The notes below the pieces were generated by a model. The model ran no database searches. It saw only the letters and a list, made by a program, of their open reading frames with translations, and had not been told where the DNA came from. Positions 41,645-49,694 of a stretch of 64,000 nucleotides of DNA are shown here, piece by piece. Each line of letters begins with the position of its first letter. Position 1 is the first letter of the stretch. A program made the translations under genes and the position numbers. The DNA is from Microbacterium oleivorans NBRC 103075 (GTDB lineage Bacteria > Actinomycetota > Actinomycetes > Actinomycetales > Microbacteriaceae), in assembly GCF_001552475.1 (NCBI RefSeq), contig NZ_BCRG01000001.1:248001-312000 (forward strand). Direction: 5' to 3'.

Positions 41645-43937
41645 CGACGCCGGCGCCCGCGAGGGAGTCGACCCGCGTCGCGACGATCCGCGCGTCGTCG
41701 GCCGTGACGGTGTGCTCTCCGGTCACCTCGAGGGTGGCGGTCGTCTCGCGCTCCGCGCACGACGGACCGGCCCAGAGGTCGATCCGGCCCGGCTCGACGA
41801 CACGGCGTCCGTCGCGCCCCGTGAAGGCGAACCGGGCGGTCGGAAGCTCGAACACCACGCGTGCGCTCTCGCCCGGTTCGAGCGAGACGCGGCGGTACGC
41901 CATGAGCTGCGCGACCGGCCGGGTCAGGCTGGCGACGGGGTCGTGCGCGTAGAGCTGGACGACGTCCGCCCCAGCGCGGTCGCCGGTGTTCCGGACCACG
42001 ACGGAGACCTCGACGGTGTCGCCGGCCGCCACGGTCGCGGGTGTATGCAGGTCCTCGTGCGCGAAGGTCGTATAGGTCAGCCCGTGTCCGAACGGACGGA
42101 CGGGCGTCGGGTCGGCGCTCGTCACGTCGATCGGCCCGCCAAGGCGCGGGTGGAGGTAGCTGTACGGCTGCGCCCCCGCGGACCGCGGCAGGGTGACCGG
42201 CAGCCGGCCGGACGGCGACAGGCGCCCCGACAGGATGCCGGCGATCGCGTCGGCGCCCTCCTCGCCGGGGAAGAAGGACTGCACTGCCGCGGCGACGCGG
42301 TGGTCGCCGTCGAGCGCCCATCCGATCGCGTAGGGGCGTCCCGACAGGATCACGAGCACGACGGGGGTCCCTGTCGCGACCACGCGCTCCACGAGCTGAC
42401 GCTGGATGCCAGGCAGTTCGAGGTGGTCGACGTCGTTGCCTTCGCCGACGGTCCCGCGCCCGAACAGCCCGGCGCGGTCGCCGACGACGACGATCGCGAG
42501 CTCCGCCGCGGTCGCGGCGTCGACGGCCGCGGCGATACCGCTGTCGTCGTGATCCTCCACGCCGCATCCGCGTTCGTGGGTGATCTCGGCATCCGGATAC
42601 TCGGCGGTCAGCGCCTCGCGGACGGTCGGGAGTTCGATGCCGTGCGGCGTGCCCGGGTGGTGCGCGAGAACGTGGTTGACGAAGGAATAGCAGCCCATGA
42701 GCGCCTCCGCCGAGTCGGCGTTCGGACCGATGAGCGCGATGCGACGAGCGGATGCCGCCGGCAGTGCGCCGTCGTTGGTCAGCAGCACGACCGACTCGGC
42801 CGCGAGGCGACGGGCGAGCTCGCGGTGGCGCTCGCCGTCGAGGTCGACGTCGGTCGGGGGAGTCTCGAACGTCTCGTCGAGGAGGCCGAGGCGCTCCTTC
42901 TGCGCGAGGACGCGGAGGACGGCGGCGTCGAGCAGCGAGGCATCCATCGCCCCGGAGCGGATGCGCTCGAGCAGGGGAGCGGCGAACGCATCACCCGTCG
43001 GGAGTTCCACGTCGATGCCCGCGCGGAGCGCCTGCTCGGCGGCATCGCCGAGGTCGGCGGCGACCCCGTGTGTCGAGTGGAGGAAGGCGACGGAGAAGTA
43101 GTCCGAGACGACCGGGCCGGTGAAGCCGAGGCGGCCGCGCAGCACCTCGTCGAGGTAGTGCGAGCTGGCGCCGACGGGTTCGCCGTCGATCTCGGCGTAG
43201 GAGTTCATGACGGATGCCGCGCCGCCGTCGCGGATCGCCATCTCGAACGGCGGCAGCAGAACATCGGCGACTTCGCGGGCTCCGGCGTGCACGGGCGCGT
43301 GATTGCGCGCCGCCTGCGAGCCGGAGTACCCGACGAAGTGCTTCAGCGTCGCATCCACACCCGCCGACTGGACCCCTCGCACGTACGCCGTCCCCACGGT
43401 GCCGACGAGGTAGGGGTCTTCACCGATGCACTCGTCGACGCGTCCCCAGCGGGGGTCGCGGATGACGTCGAGCACGGGGGCGAGACCCTGGTGGATGCCG
43501 AGTTCACGCATCGAGTCGCCGATCGCGGCGCCCACCTCGGCGACGAGCTCGGGGTCGAACGATGCGCCCCAGGCGAGCGGGGTCGGGTAGGTCGCGGCTT
43601 TCCACGCGGCGAGGCCGGTCAGGCACTCCTCGTGGACGATCGCGGGGATCCCGAGGCGGGTCTGCGCGCGCAGACGCCGCTGCTCCTCCCAGAGCCAGGC
43701 GGCGCGCTCGATCGGGTCGACGGGTCGCGTGCCGTAGACACGGGTGAGATGGCCGAGGCCGTGAGCCGTGGCATCCGCGTACTTCGTCGTCGTCACCATC
43801 TCGTCGGCGAGAGGAGCGACGACCTCACCGCCCTGGTCGACCCAATACCCGACGAGCTGAGCGGCTTTCTCTTCGAGCGTCATCTGCGCGAGCAGATCGT
43901 GCACGCGGGCCGAGGCCTGCGAGTGGAGATCGGTCAT
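41634..43937 (-). CDS. GH3 beta-glucosidase or beta-xylosidase
   Basis: 767 residues from ATG 43937 with a GAAAGG site. Motifs: MTLEEKAAQLVGYW, IPAIVHEECLTGLAAWKAATYPTPLAWGASFDPEL, DPRWGRVDECIGEDPYLVG, ATLKHFVGYS, and FTGPVVSDYFSVAFLHSTHGV with nucleophile Asp279. The sandwich domain (ESVVLLTNDGALPAASARRIALIGPNAD) and fibronectin-like end are present. The DECIGEDP and SDYFS signatures fit beta-xylosidase/beta-glucosidase subgroups. No signal peptide, so cytoplasmic. It is the last gene of the second importer operon. The last 11 bases overlap the convergent GH3 gene (41634-41644). Confidence 0.88.
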   Translation of the reverse strand: MTDLHSQASARVHDLLAQMTLEEKAAQLVGYWVDQGGEVVAPLADEMVTTTKYADATAHGLGHLTRVYGTRPVDPIERAAWLWEEQRRLRAQTRLGIPAIVHEECLTGLAAWKAATYPTPLAWGASFDPELVAEVGAAIGDSMRELGIHQGLAPVLDVIRDPRWGRVDECIGEDPYLVGTVGTAYVRGVQSAGVDATLKHFVGYSGSQAARNHAPVHAGAREVADVLLPPFEMAIRDGGAASVMNSYAEIDGEPVGASSHYLDEVLRGRLGFTGPVVSDYFSVAFLHSTHGVAADLGDAAEQALRAGIDVELPTGDAFAAPLLERIRSGAMDASLLDAAVLRVLAQKERLGLLDETFETPPTDVDLDGERHRELARRLAAESVVLLTNDGALPAASARRIALIGPNADSAEALMGCYSFVNHVLAHHPGTPHGIELPTVREALTAEYPDAEITHERGCGVEDHDDSGIAAAVDAATAAELAIVVVGDRAGLFGRGTVGEGNDVDHLELPGIQRQLVERVVATGTPVVLVILSGRPYAIGWALDGDHRVAAAVQSFFPGEEGADAIAGILSGRLSPSGRLPVTLPRSAGAQPYSYLHPRLGGPIDVTSADPTPVRPFGHGLTYTTFAHEDLHTPATVAAGDTVEVSVVVRNTGDRAGADVVQLYAHDPVASLTRPVAQLMAYRRVSLEPGESARVVFELPTARFAFTGRDGRRVVEPGRIDLWAGPSCAERETTATLEVTGEHTVTADDARIVATRVDSLAGAGVVSP

Positions 43938-43938
43938 G

Positions 43939-44829
43939 TCAGCCTTTCACGGCTCCGGTGAGACCGCCCACGATGCGCCGCTCGAACAGGCTGAAGAACA
44001 GCAGTGCGGGAAGCATCGAGAGCGAGGTGAACGCGAGCACGCGCGCCGTGTCGACGGAGTACTGCGACGAGAACGCCTGGACACCCAGCGGGAGGGTGAA
44101 CTGCGATTCGTTGTTGAGGATGAACAGGGGGAGCAGGTATGCGTTCCAGCTGCCGATGAAGGCGAGGATGCCGACCGTGATGACGCCCGGCACCGCGAGC
44201 GGCAGCACCATCCGCCAGAAGAATCCGAGGCGGCTGCAGCCGTCGATCGACGCCGCCTCCTGGATCTCGTCGGGGATGGCCCGCAGGAACGGGACGAGGA
44301 TGATGATCGTCGTCGGCAGCGCGAACGCGATCTGCGGCAGGATGATGCCCGGCAGGGTGTTCATGAGCCCGAGTGAGCGGATCACGATGTACAGCGGCGT
44401 GATCGCGACCGTGATGGGGAACATCAGGCCCGAGGCGAACAGGGCGTAGAGCACTCCGCGCCCCTTGAACGTGTAGCGGGCGATGACGTAGCTCGCGGCC
44501 AGTCCGAGCGCGACGGCCCCGATCGTGGTCGCGAGGGCGACGAGCGTCGAGTTGCCGACCTGGCCCCAGAACTGTCCGCTCGTGACGACGCCGACGTAAT
44601 TGTCGACGTTCCAGGGGTCGGGGAACCCCGCCGGATCGACGGTGATCGCCGAGTTGGAGCGGAAGCCGCCGATGATGATGTAGATCACCGGGCCGAGCAT
44701 GAGCGCGATGACGGCCAGCGCGACGAAGTAGACGAGGGGCGAGCCCCACGGCAGCTTCGGTTTCGGGGCGCGGCGGATGCGGGTGTCGTCGGCGGGCGGT
44801 GCCGTGACGAGGGTCATGGTGGCGCTCAC
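43939..44829 (-). CDS. Sugar ABC transporter permease (MalG type)
   Basis: 296 residues from GTG 44829, overlapping the upstream permease stop (GTGA). Six membrane segments; EAA loop IQEAASIDGCSRLGFFWRMVLPLAVPGVI near residue 195. The end FERRIVGGLTGAVKG is typical of CUT1 MalG/LacG subunits. It pairs with the permease at 44826-45839. One base separates its stop from the GH3 start, apart from the intervening T. Confidence 0.88.
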   Translation of the reverse strand: MSATMTLVTAPPADDTRIRRAPKPKLPWGSPLVYFVALAVIALMLGPVIYIIIGGFRSNSAITVDPAGFPDPWNVDNYVGVVTSGQFWGQVGNSTLVALATTIGAVALGLAASYVIARYTFKGRGVLYALFASGLMFPITVAITPLYIVIRSLGLMNTLPGIILPQIAFALPTTIIILVPFLRAIPDEIQEAASIDGCSRLGFFWRMVLPLAVPGVITVGILAFIGSWNAYLLPLFILNNESQFTLPLGVQAFSSQYSVDTARVLAFTSLSMLPALLFFSLFERRIVGGLTGAVKG

Positions 44830-45839
44830 TGCACGCCCCTCTCTGTGATGGCGCCGGCCGTGTCGCGGCGGAGCACGAATCGCTGATAGAACAGCGCGAC
44901 GACGAGCGAGATGACGAAGATGACGACGGCGACCGCGTTGCCGTAGCCGAAGTTGCCGGCGTTACGTCCCGTGACGACCATGTAGATGGCCATCGTGTTG
45001 GTACCGGCGACCGACGAGACGTACTGACCCCAGATGATGTAGACGAGGTCGAACAGCTGCAGCGCGCCGATGATGGACAGGAACGCCCAGATACGGAGGG
45101 TGGGTGCCAGCAGCGGCAGCGCGATCTGGCGCTGGATCTGCCAGTACGACGCGCCGTCGATGGCGGCGGCCTCGTAGAGCTCCTCGGGGATGCCCTGGAG
45201 CCCTGCGAGGAAGAGGATGACGGCGAAGCCGACGTACTTCCAGGTCAGGATCGCCATGAGCGTCCAGATGGCGATGGCCGGATCGGCGAGCCAGTCCTGC
45301 GTGAGGCTGCCCAGTCCGAGCTTGTCGAGCATGCCGTTGGCGGCGCCGTTGGTCGACAGCAGCAGGCTGAACCCGGTGCCGACGACCACCTCGGCGATGA
45401 CGTACGGCACGAAGATGAGGACGCGGATGACGGATTGTCCCCGCATCTTGCGGTTCAGCAGCAGCGCCAGACCGATCGCGATCGGGCCTTGCAAGACGAG
45501 CGACATGACGACGATGAAGGCGTTGTGCAGCAGTGCGCTCTGGAAGTTCGGGTCGCTGAAGATGGTGATGTAGTTCTTCAGCCCGACGAAGTCGGTGGCG
45601 GGACCGAACCCGGACCACCGGAAGAAGCCGTAGTACGCGGCCATCAGAACCGGCAGGATGACGAACCCGACGAAGAAGATCACGGCGGGTCCGGCGAGGA
45701 GGAGGACCTCCAGTCGCCCCGACCAGCCGAGGCCCCGCCGACGGCGGGACCGCGGCCGTGCCGGGGGCGACGTGTCGCCGCCCCCGGCGTGCGCCGCGAG
45801 AGCAGGGGTGTCCGAAGCGGACATCTCGCGAACGGTCAT
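44826..45839 (-). CDS. Sugar ABC transporter permease (MalF type)
   Basis: 337 residues from ATG 45839, two bases after the binding-protein stop. A 40-residue basic cytoplasmic tail (RPRSRRRRGLGWSG) precedes six membrane segments beginning LEVLLLAGPAVIFFVGFVILPVLMAAYYGFFRW. EAA loop LYEAAAIDGASYWQIQRQIALPLLAPTL. Forms a CUT1 channel with the MalG-type subunit; no ATPase gene is present nearby. Confidence 0.88.
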   Translation of the reverse strand: MTVREMSASDTPALAAHAGGGDTSPPARPRSRRRRGLGWSGRLEVLLLAGPAVIFFVGFVILPVLMAAYYGFFRWSGFGPATDFVGLKNYITIFSDPNFQSALLHNAFIVVMSLVLQGPIAIGLALLLNRKMRGQSVIRVLIFVPYVIAEVVVGTGFSLLLSTNGAANGMLDKLGLGSLTQDWLADPAIAIWTLMAILTWKYVGFAVILFLAGLQGIPEELYEAAAIDGASYWQIQRQIALPLLAPTLRIWAFLSIIGALQLFDLVYIIWGQYVSSVAGTNTMAIYMVVTGRNAGNFGYGNAVAVVIFVISLVVALFYQRFVLRRDTAGAITERGVQ

Positions 45840-45841
45840 GT

Positions 45842-47131
45842 TCAGCCCTGCGCGCCTGCGGCGTTGACGGCGGCGATGAACTTCTGCGGGTCGCTGCCAC
45901 CGGCGAGCATGTCGACGACCGCGACGTTCAGCGCGTTGCCGACGTTCTGGCCGAGGACGGTGTCGAGCCACTGTGACACGAACGGGGCACTGTTGTACGC
46001 CTCGAGGATCTGCTGCAGGTAGGGCTCGGTGACGGACTTCTGCGCGACCGAGTTGACCGGCGGCGACTGGAACGCCTCGTAGTACTTCGTCTGCTGCTCG
46101 GAGCTCGCGATGAAGTTGAGGAAGTCGGCGCACTCCTTGGGTGCCTGCGCAGAGCAGGAGTAACCGTCGACGCCGCCCATCATCGATCCGGGCTCACCGT
46201 CGCCACCCGAGACCTCGGGGAACGGGAACCAAGCGAGGTCGGGAAGGGGCTTCTCATCCGGCGTCAGCGACGCGATCACTCCCGGGTCCCACGCGCCCAT
46301 GAGCTCCATCGCTGCCTTGCGGTTGGCGACGAGGCCTGCGGAGCTGCCGGCGCCCTGCTGGGCGGCGGTCGTGAGGAAGCCCTCGTTGAACGGCGAGATG
46401 CCGTTGAAGTCGACGAGGTCCTGAGCGGCGCGCGTCCAGCAGTCGTCGCTGAAGTCCTTCGAGTCGCCGGTCGCCTCGATCACCTTCGGGCTGCACTCGC
46501 GGATCGCGAAGAAGTAGTACCAGTGGGCGGCGGGCCACGCGTCCTTCGCGCCGAGGGCGATGGGTGCGATGCCCGTGCCCTTCAGCGCCTCGACGTCGCT
46601 CTTCAGGTCGTCGATGGTGGCGGGGGTGTCGGAGATGCCGGCCTTGTCGAAGGCATCCTGGCTGTAGAAGAACCCGCCCGGCAGCACCGAGAGCGGCATC
46701 GCCCACACCTTGTCCTGGTAGGTCTCCGCGGCGAACGAGCCCTCGGAGATCTCGCTGCGAATGTCGTCCGAGATGAGGTCGGTCAGGTCCATCAGCTGTC
46801 CGGCGTTCGCCATCGCGGTCATCTTGCCGCCGCCGCGCTGAAGGAAGATGTCGGGCGGATCGCCCGCGTTGAGGGCCGTCTGCAGCTTGCCGTCCATGTC
46901 CTCGTTCTGGACGGACTGCATCTTGATCGTGACCCCGTCGTTCTCCTTCTCGAAGGCCGCGATGGCGTCCTTCCAGAACTGCTGGCCGGGTCCCGTGGTC
47001 GAGTTCTGCCACAGCGTCATCTCGACGTCGCCGCCGCCGCTGCCGCCACCTGTTTCGCCCGAACACGCGCTGAGCGCGAGTGTCATCGCGGCGAATGCCG
47101 CGAGCCCCGCTGCGAACCGTTTGGTCCTCAT
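45842..47131 (-). CDS. Sugar-binding lipoprotein (CUT1, family 1)
   Basis: 429 residues from ATG 47131; a GAGGAG lies 12 bases upstream, rather far. Lipoprotein signal with lipobox LSAC, then a Gly/Ser-rich linker. Family 1 features: VEMTLWQNSTTGPGQQFWKDAIAAFEKENDGVTIKMQ, PDIFLQRGGGKMTAMANAGQLMDLTDL, VWAMPLSVLPGGFFYSQDAFDKAGI, AAMELMGAWDPGVIASLTP. Tryptophans in these positions usually stack on sugars. First gene of the second importer operon, under a LacI operator at 47241. Substrate is inferred only from the GH3 partner. Confidence 0.88.
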   Translation of the reverse strand: MRTKRFAAGLAAFAAMTLALSACSGETGGGSGGGDVEMTLWQNSTTGPGQQFWKDAIAAFEKENDGVTIKMQSVQNEDMDGKLQTALNAGDPPDIFLQRGGGKMTAMANAGQLMDLTDLISDDIRSEISEGSFAAETYQDKVWAMPLSVLPGGFFYSQDAFDKAGISDTPATIDDLKSDVEALKGTGIAPIALGAKDAWPAAHWYYFFAIRECSPKVIEATGDSKDFSDDCWTRAAQDLVDFNGISPFNEGFLTTAAQQGAGSSAGLVANRKAAMELMGAWDPGVIASLTPDEKPLPDLAWFPFPEVSGGDGEPGSMMGGVDGYSCSAQAPKECADFLNFIASSEQQTKYYEAFQSPPVNSVAQKSVTEPYLQQILEAYNSAPFVSQWLDTVLGQNVGNALNVAVVDMLAGGSDPQKFIAAVNAAGAQG

Positions 47132-47240
47132 GTGATCACCAATCTCCTCATTGAGTCGCACGCTCGGTCCTCGAGGTGCGGGTGGTCCCGGCGGTGCGTG
47201 CCGGGTCGGTCCCAGTGTCGGAATTGTTGTCGCTCACGTC

Positions 47241-47276
47241 AAACGTTTTCGAAAATGTTTTCCATGGGGCTACGCT
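47241..47276. promoter_or_regulatory. LacI operator in divergent promoter region
   Basis: AAACGTTTTCGAAAATGTTT (47241-47260) is a near-perfect palindrome of the LacI/CcpA type with a central CG. On the plus strand a TACGCT -10 element (47271-47276) ends seven bases before the LacI ATG. The site can control both the importer operon and the LacI gene. Confidence 0.65.
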
Positions 47277-47283
47277 TCGAGCC

Positions 47284-48288
47284 ATGCGAAGGCGCACCAC
47301 GATCCACGACGTCGCCGCGGCGGCCGGCGTCTCGGTCGCCACGGTGTCCAAAGCCGTCAACGGGCGCTACGGCGTCGCGCCCGCCACGGTGCAGCGCGTG
47401 CTCGCCGCGGTGCAGGACCTCGGCTACGAATCGAGCCTCGTCGCGAGCAGCATGCGCGCGCGCCGCACGGGCGTCGTGGGCGTCCTCGTGGCCGACTTCG
47501 AACCGTTCTCCGCCGAGGTGCTGAAGGGCGTGGGCGCCGCCCTTCGGGACTCCCGACTCGACCTGCTCGCCTACAGCGGATCGCGGGCGGTCTCGAGCGA
47601 CGGCTGGGAACGACGTTCCCTGAGCCGCCTGAGCGGCACGCTCGTCGACGGCGTGATCATGGTCACCCCCACAGTCGTGAACGTCACGGCCGACGTGCCC
47701 GTCGTCGCGATCGATCCGCACACGGGCCCCGCCGACCTCCCGATGGTCGAGTCCGACAGCTTCGCGGGCGCCCGCCACGCCGTCGCCTACCTCGTCTCGC
47801 TCGGGCACCGCCGCATCGGCTTCGTTGCGGGCCGCCCCGACCTCCGGTCCTCGATGCTCCGCGAGGGCGGGTACCGCCGCGCGCTCGAAGACGCCCGCAT
47901 CCCGTTCGACCCCGACCTGGTGGGCGTGGGGCGCTACGTCGAGGACATCGCGCGCGAAGCGGCGACGCGCCTGCTGCGGCGCCCCGACCGGCCGACCGCG
48001 GTGTTCGCCGCCAACGACATCTCCGCCCTCACCGTCATCCGGGTCGCGCACGAACACGGGCTTTCGGTGCCGGACGATCTGTCCGTCGTCGGGTTCGACG
48101 ACGTTCCGGATGCCTCGCAGTCGGTGCCCGCGCTGACGACCGTCCGCCAGCCCATGCAGCGCCTCGGCGCCGAGGCGGTCACGATGCTCCTCGAGTTCAT
48201 GGGCGGCGGCACCCCGGCGGCGACGCACCTGCGTCTTCCGACGGCTCTCGTCCCGCGGGCGACGACGGCGCCGCCTCGACCTGATTGA
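47284..48288 (+). CDS. LacI family regulator of the second sugar locus
   Basis: 334 residues from ATG 47284, nearly leaderless (TACGCT plus seven bases). HTH and hinge: TIHDVAAAAGVSVATVSKAVNGRYGVAPATVQRVLAAVQDLGYESSLVASSMRARRTG. The effector domain shows VVGVLVADFEPFSAEVLKG, VDGVIMVTP, LVSLGHRRIGFVAGRPD, PTAVFAANDISALTVIR and DDLSVVGFDDVPDASQSVPALTTVRQPM, all standard. Divergent from the binding-protein gene, with the palindrome at 47241-47260 between them. Confidence 0.9.
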   Translation: MRRRTTIHDVAAAAGVSVATVSKAVNGRYGVAPATVQRVLAAVQDLGYESSLVASSMRARRTGVVGVLVADFEPFSAEVLKGVGAALRDSRLDLLAYSGSRAVSSDGWERRSLSRLSGTLVDGVIMVTPTVVNVTADVPVVAIDPHTGPADLPMVESDSFAGARHAVAYLVSLGHRRIGFVAGRPDLRSSMLREGGYRRALEDARIPFDPDLVGVGRYVEDIAREAATRLLRRPDRPTAVFAANDISALTVIRVAHEHGLSVPDDLSVVGFDDVPDASQSVPALTTVRQPMQRLGAEAVTMLLEFMGGGTPAATHLRLPTALVPRATTAPPRPD

Positions 48289-48323
48289 GGCATCCTTCAC
48301 AGCGCACTCGGGGCGGGTCCCGA

Positions 48324-48329
48324 TAGCGT
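48324..48329 (+). promoter_or_regulatory. Leaderless promoter of the alarmone synthetase
   Basis: TAGCGT, exactly six bases (CGCACC), then ATG 48336; no ribosome site. Confidence 0.6.
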
Positions 48330-48335
48330 CGCACC

Positions 48336-49019
48336 ATGTCCACTCCGCTCGATGAGCAGCAGATCACGGTGTCCGCCTCTTCACTCCGGACCATGCGCGA
48401 CGAGTTCCAGCGTTTCCTCATGGAGTACCGCTTCGGGCTCCAGGAGATCGAGACGAAGATCTCGATCCTCCGCGAAGAGTTCCACGAGATGCACGACTAC
48501 AACCCGATCGAGCACGTCTCGAGCCGCGTGAAGTCGCCCGACAGTCTCGTCGAGAAGATCCAGCGTCGGGGGATCGACCCCGACTTCGACTCGGTGCGGG
48601 CCCACATCACCGACGTGGCCGGCATCCGCATCACCTGCAGTTTCGTGAACGACGTCTACCGCCTGTTCGACCTGCTGACCGCCCAGGACGACATCACCGT
48701 GCGCGAGGTCGAGGACTACATCGCCACCCCGAAGGGCAACGGCTACAAGAGCCTCCACGCGATCCTCGAGGTGCCCGTCTACCTTTCGACCGGGCGCGTT
48801 GACGTGCCCGTCGAGGTGCAGTTCCGAACGATCGCGATGGACTTCTGGGCGAGCCTCGAGCACAAGATCTATTACAAGTACGAGCGCCAGGTTCCCGACC
48901 ACCTGCTGGGGCAGTTGAAGGACGCCGCCGAGGCAGCCGCCGAGCTCGACGCCCGTATGACGCGTCTGCACCAGCAGATCCGCGGCGCCGCGGCCCCCGG
49001 ACCGACGCACTTCGTTTGA
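48336..49019 (+). CDS. Small alarmone synthetase (RelQ/YwaC-like)
   Basis: 227 residues from ATG 48336. It is a stand-alone RelA/SpoT synthetase domain without hydrolase, TGS or ACT domains. Motifs: NPIEHVSSRVKSPDSLVEKIQRRG, VRAHITDVAGIRITCSFVNDVYRLFDLL, ATPKGNGYKSLHAILEVPV (the GTP-binding G-loop and SLH), and VPVEVQFRTIAMDFWASLEHKIYYK (catalytic glutamate, Q and the EHK motif). It makes (p)ppGpp or pGpp from ATP and GDP/GTP/GMP under stress such as wall damage. Single gene with a leaderless promoter. Confidence 0.9.
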   Translation: MSTPLDEQQITVSASSLRTMRDEFQRFLMEYRFGLQEIETKISILREEFHEMHDYNPIEHVSSRVKSPDSLVEKIQRRGIDPDFDSVRAHITDVAGIRITCSFVNDVYRLFDLLTAQDDITVREVEDYIATPKGNGYKSLHAILEVPVYLSTGRVDVPVEVQFRTIAMDFWASLEHKIYYKYERQVPDHLLGQLKDAAEAAAELDARMTRLHQQIRGAAAPGPTHFV

Positions 49020-49035
49020 CGCTCCCCGCCGGGGC

Positions 49036-49084
49036 TTCCCCTGTCGCGAAGTGCTGCCGCCTGTGGCGTGTTGTGACAGGGGAA
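49036..49084. repeat. REP-like palindromic element, copy 1
   Basis: TTCCCCTGTCGC (49036-49047), a 25-nt loop, then GTGACAGGGGAA (49073-49084). Outer GC bases extend the stem. The reverse complement aligns over its whole 49 nt with the element at 55988-56036, including most of the loop. It may also end the alarmone synthetase transcript. Confidence 0.7.
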
Positions 49085-49118
49085 GCGCCCCGCGGCGAAC
49101 GATGCGCAGAATGGGACG

Positions 49119-49595
49119 GTGACGGATGCCTCGACGACCACCGGCCTGCTGCAAGCGGCGCGCGAGCGCCTGGCCGGATCGCCGCGCGAGCGGCTGGGGG
49201 AGTGGACGCAGGGCCGCCGCATCCTGGGCATCGGCCGTGCTCCCCGGATCGTCCCGGTGACCGAGGCATGGCACGTCGGCACTCTGCTCATCGGCGACGA
49301 TCGCGTCTTCGCGACGGGCGAGGTGCTGCGCGCGCGCCAGGATGCGATCCGCGGGTACACCGCCGAGGCGCAGCGCGCGCGTTTCGAGCGAGCGGGCGCC
49401 GCGTTCCGGGGCGGGTTCGCGGAGGGCGAGGTGCTTCACGTGGGCTGGACCGAGATGGATGCCGCCGCCGTCGACCGCGGTGAGCGCTCCGGCATCCTCT
49501 CTCTCGTGAACGGCGCGCCGCATGTGGCCTGGAGCACGACGGGGCCGGCAAGGCCCCTCGCGGCCTACCTCGACGACATGCTCTCGCTCCGCTGA
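49119..49595 (+). CDS. Conserved actinobacterial protein of unknown function
   Basis: 158 residues from GTG 49119. CAGAAT plus six bases precedes the GTG, close to the leaderless promoter pattern; there is no ribosome site. The protein is soluble, with ERLAGSPRERLGEWTQGRRILGIGRAPRIVPVTEAWHVGTLLIGDDRVFATGEVLRARQDAIRGYTAEAQRARFERAGAAFRGGF as its most recognisable blocks, and no cysteines or membrane segment. I do not know the family's role. GC3 bias and the clear terminator hairpin after it support a real gene. Confidence 0.65.
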   Translation: MTDASTTTGLLQAARERLAGSPRERLGEWTQGRRILGIGRAPRIVPVTEAWHVGTLLIGDDRVFATGEVLRARQDAIRGYTAEAQRARFERAGAAFRGGFAEGEVLHVGWTEMDAAAVDRGERSGILSLVNGAPHVAWSTTGPARPLAAYLDDMLSLR

Positions 49596-49625
49596 CCGCC
49601 CGCAGAACGGCCTCCCCGCGGGCGG
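49596..49625 (+). terminator. Hairpin terminator
   Basis: Eight-bp arms CCGCCCGC (49596-49603) and GCGGGCGG (49618-49625) with a 14-nt loop directly after the stop at 49595; no T-run. Confidence 0.55.
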
Positions 49626-49639
49626 CTGTCAAGGGCCCC

Positions 49640-49667
49640 GTGACCGGTCACGCCCCCTCGGTAGTGT
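49640..49667 (+). promoter_or_regulatory. glgX promoter with palindrome over the -35 region
   Basis: A perfect 12-bp palindrome GTGACCGGTCAC (49640-49651) lies where the -35 element belongs relative to the TAGTGT -10 (49662-49667). An activator or repressor site for the glgX-treY-treZ operon is likely. Confidence 0.45.
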
Positions 49668-49694
49668 GGCCTTCCACCTATCTCGGGAGTTCGT

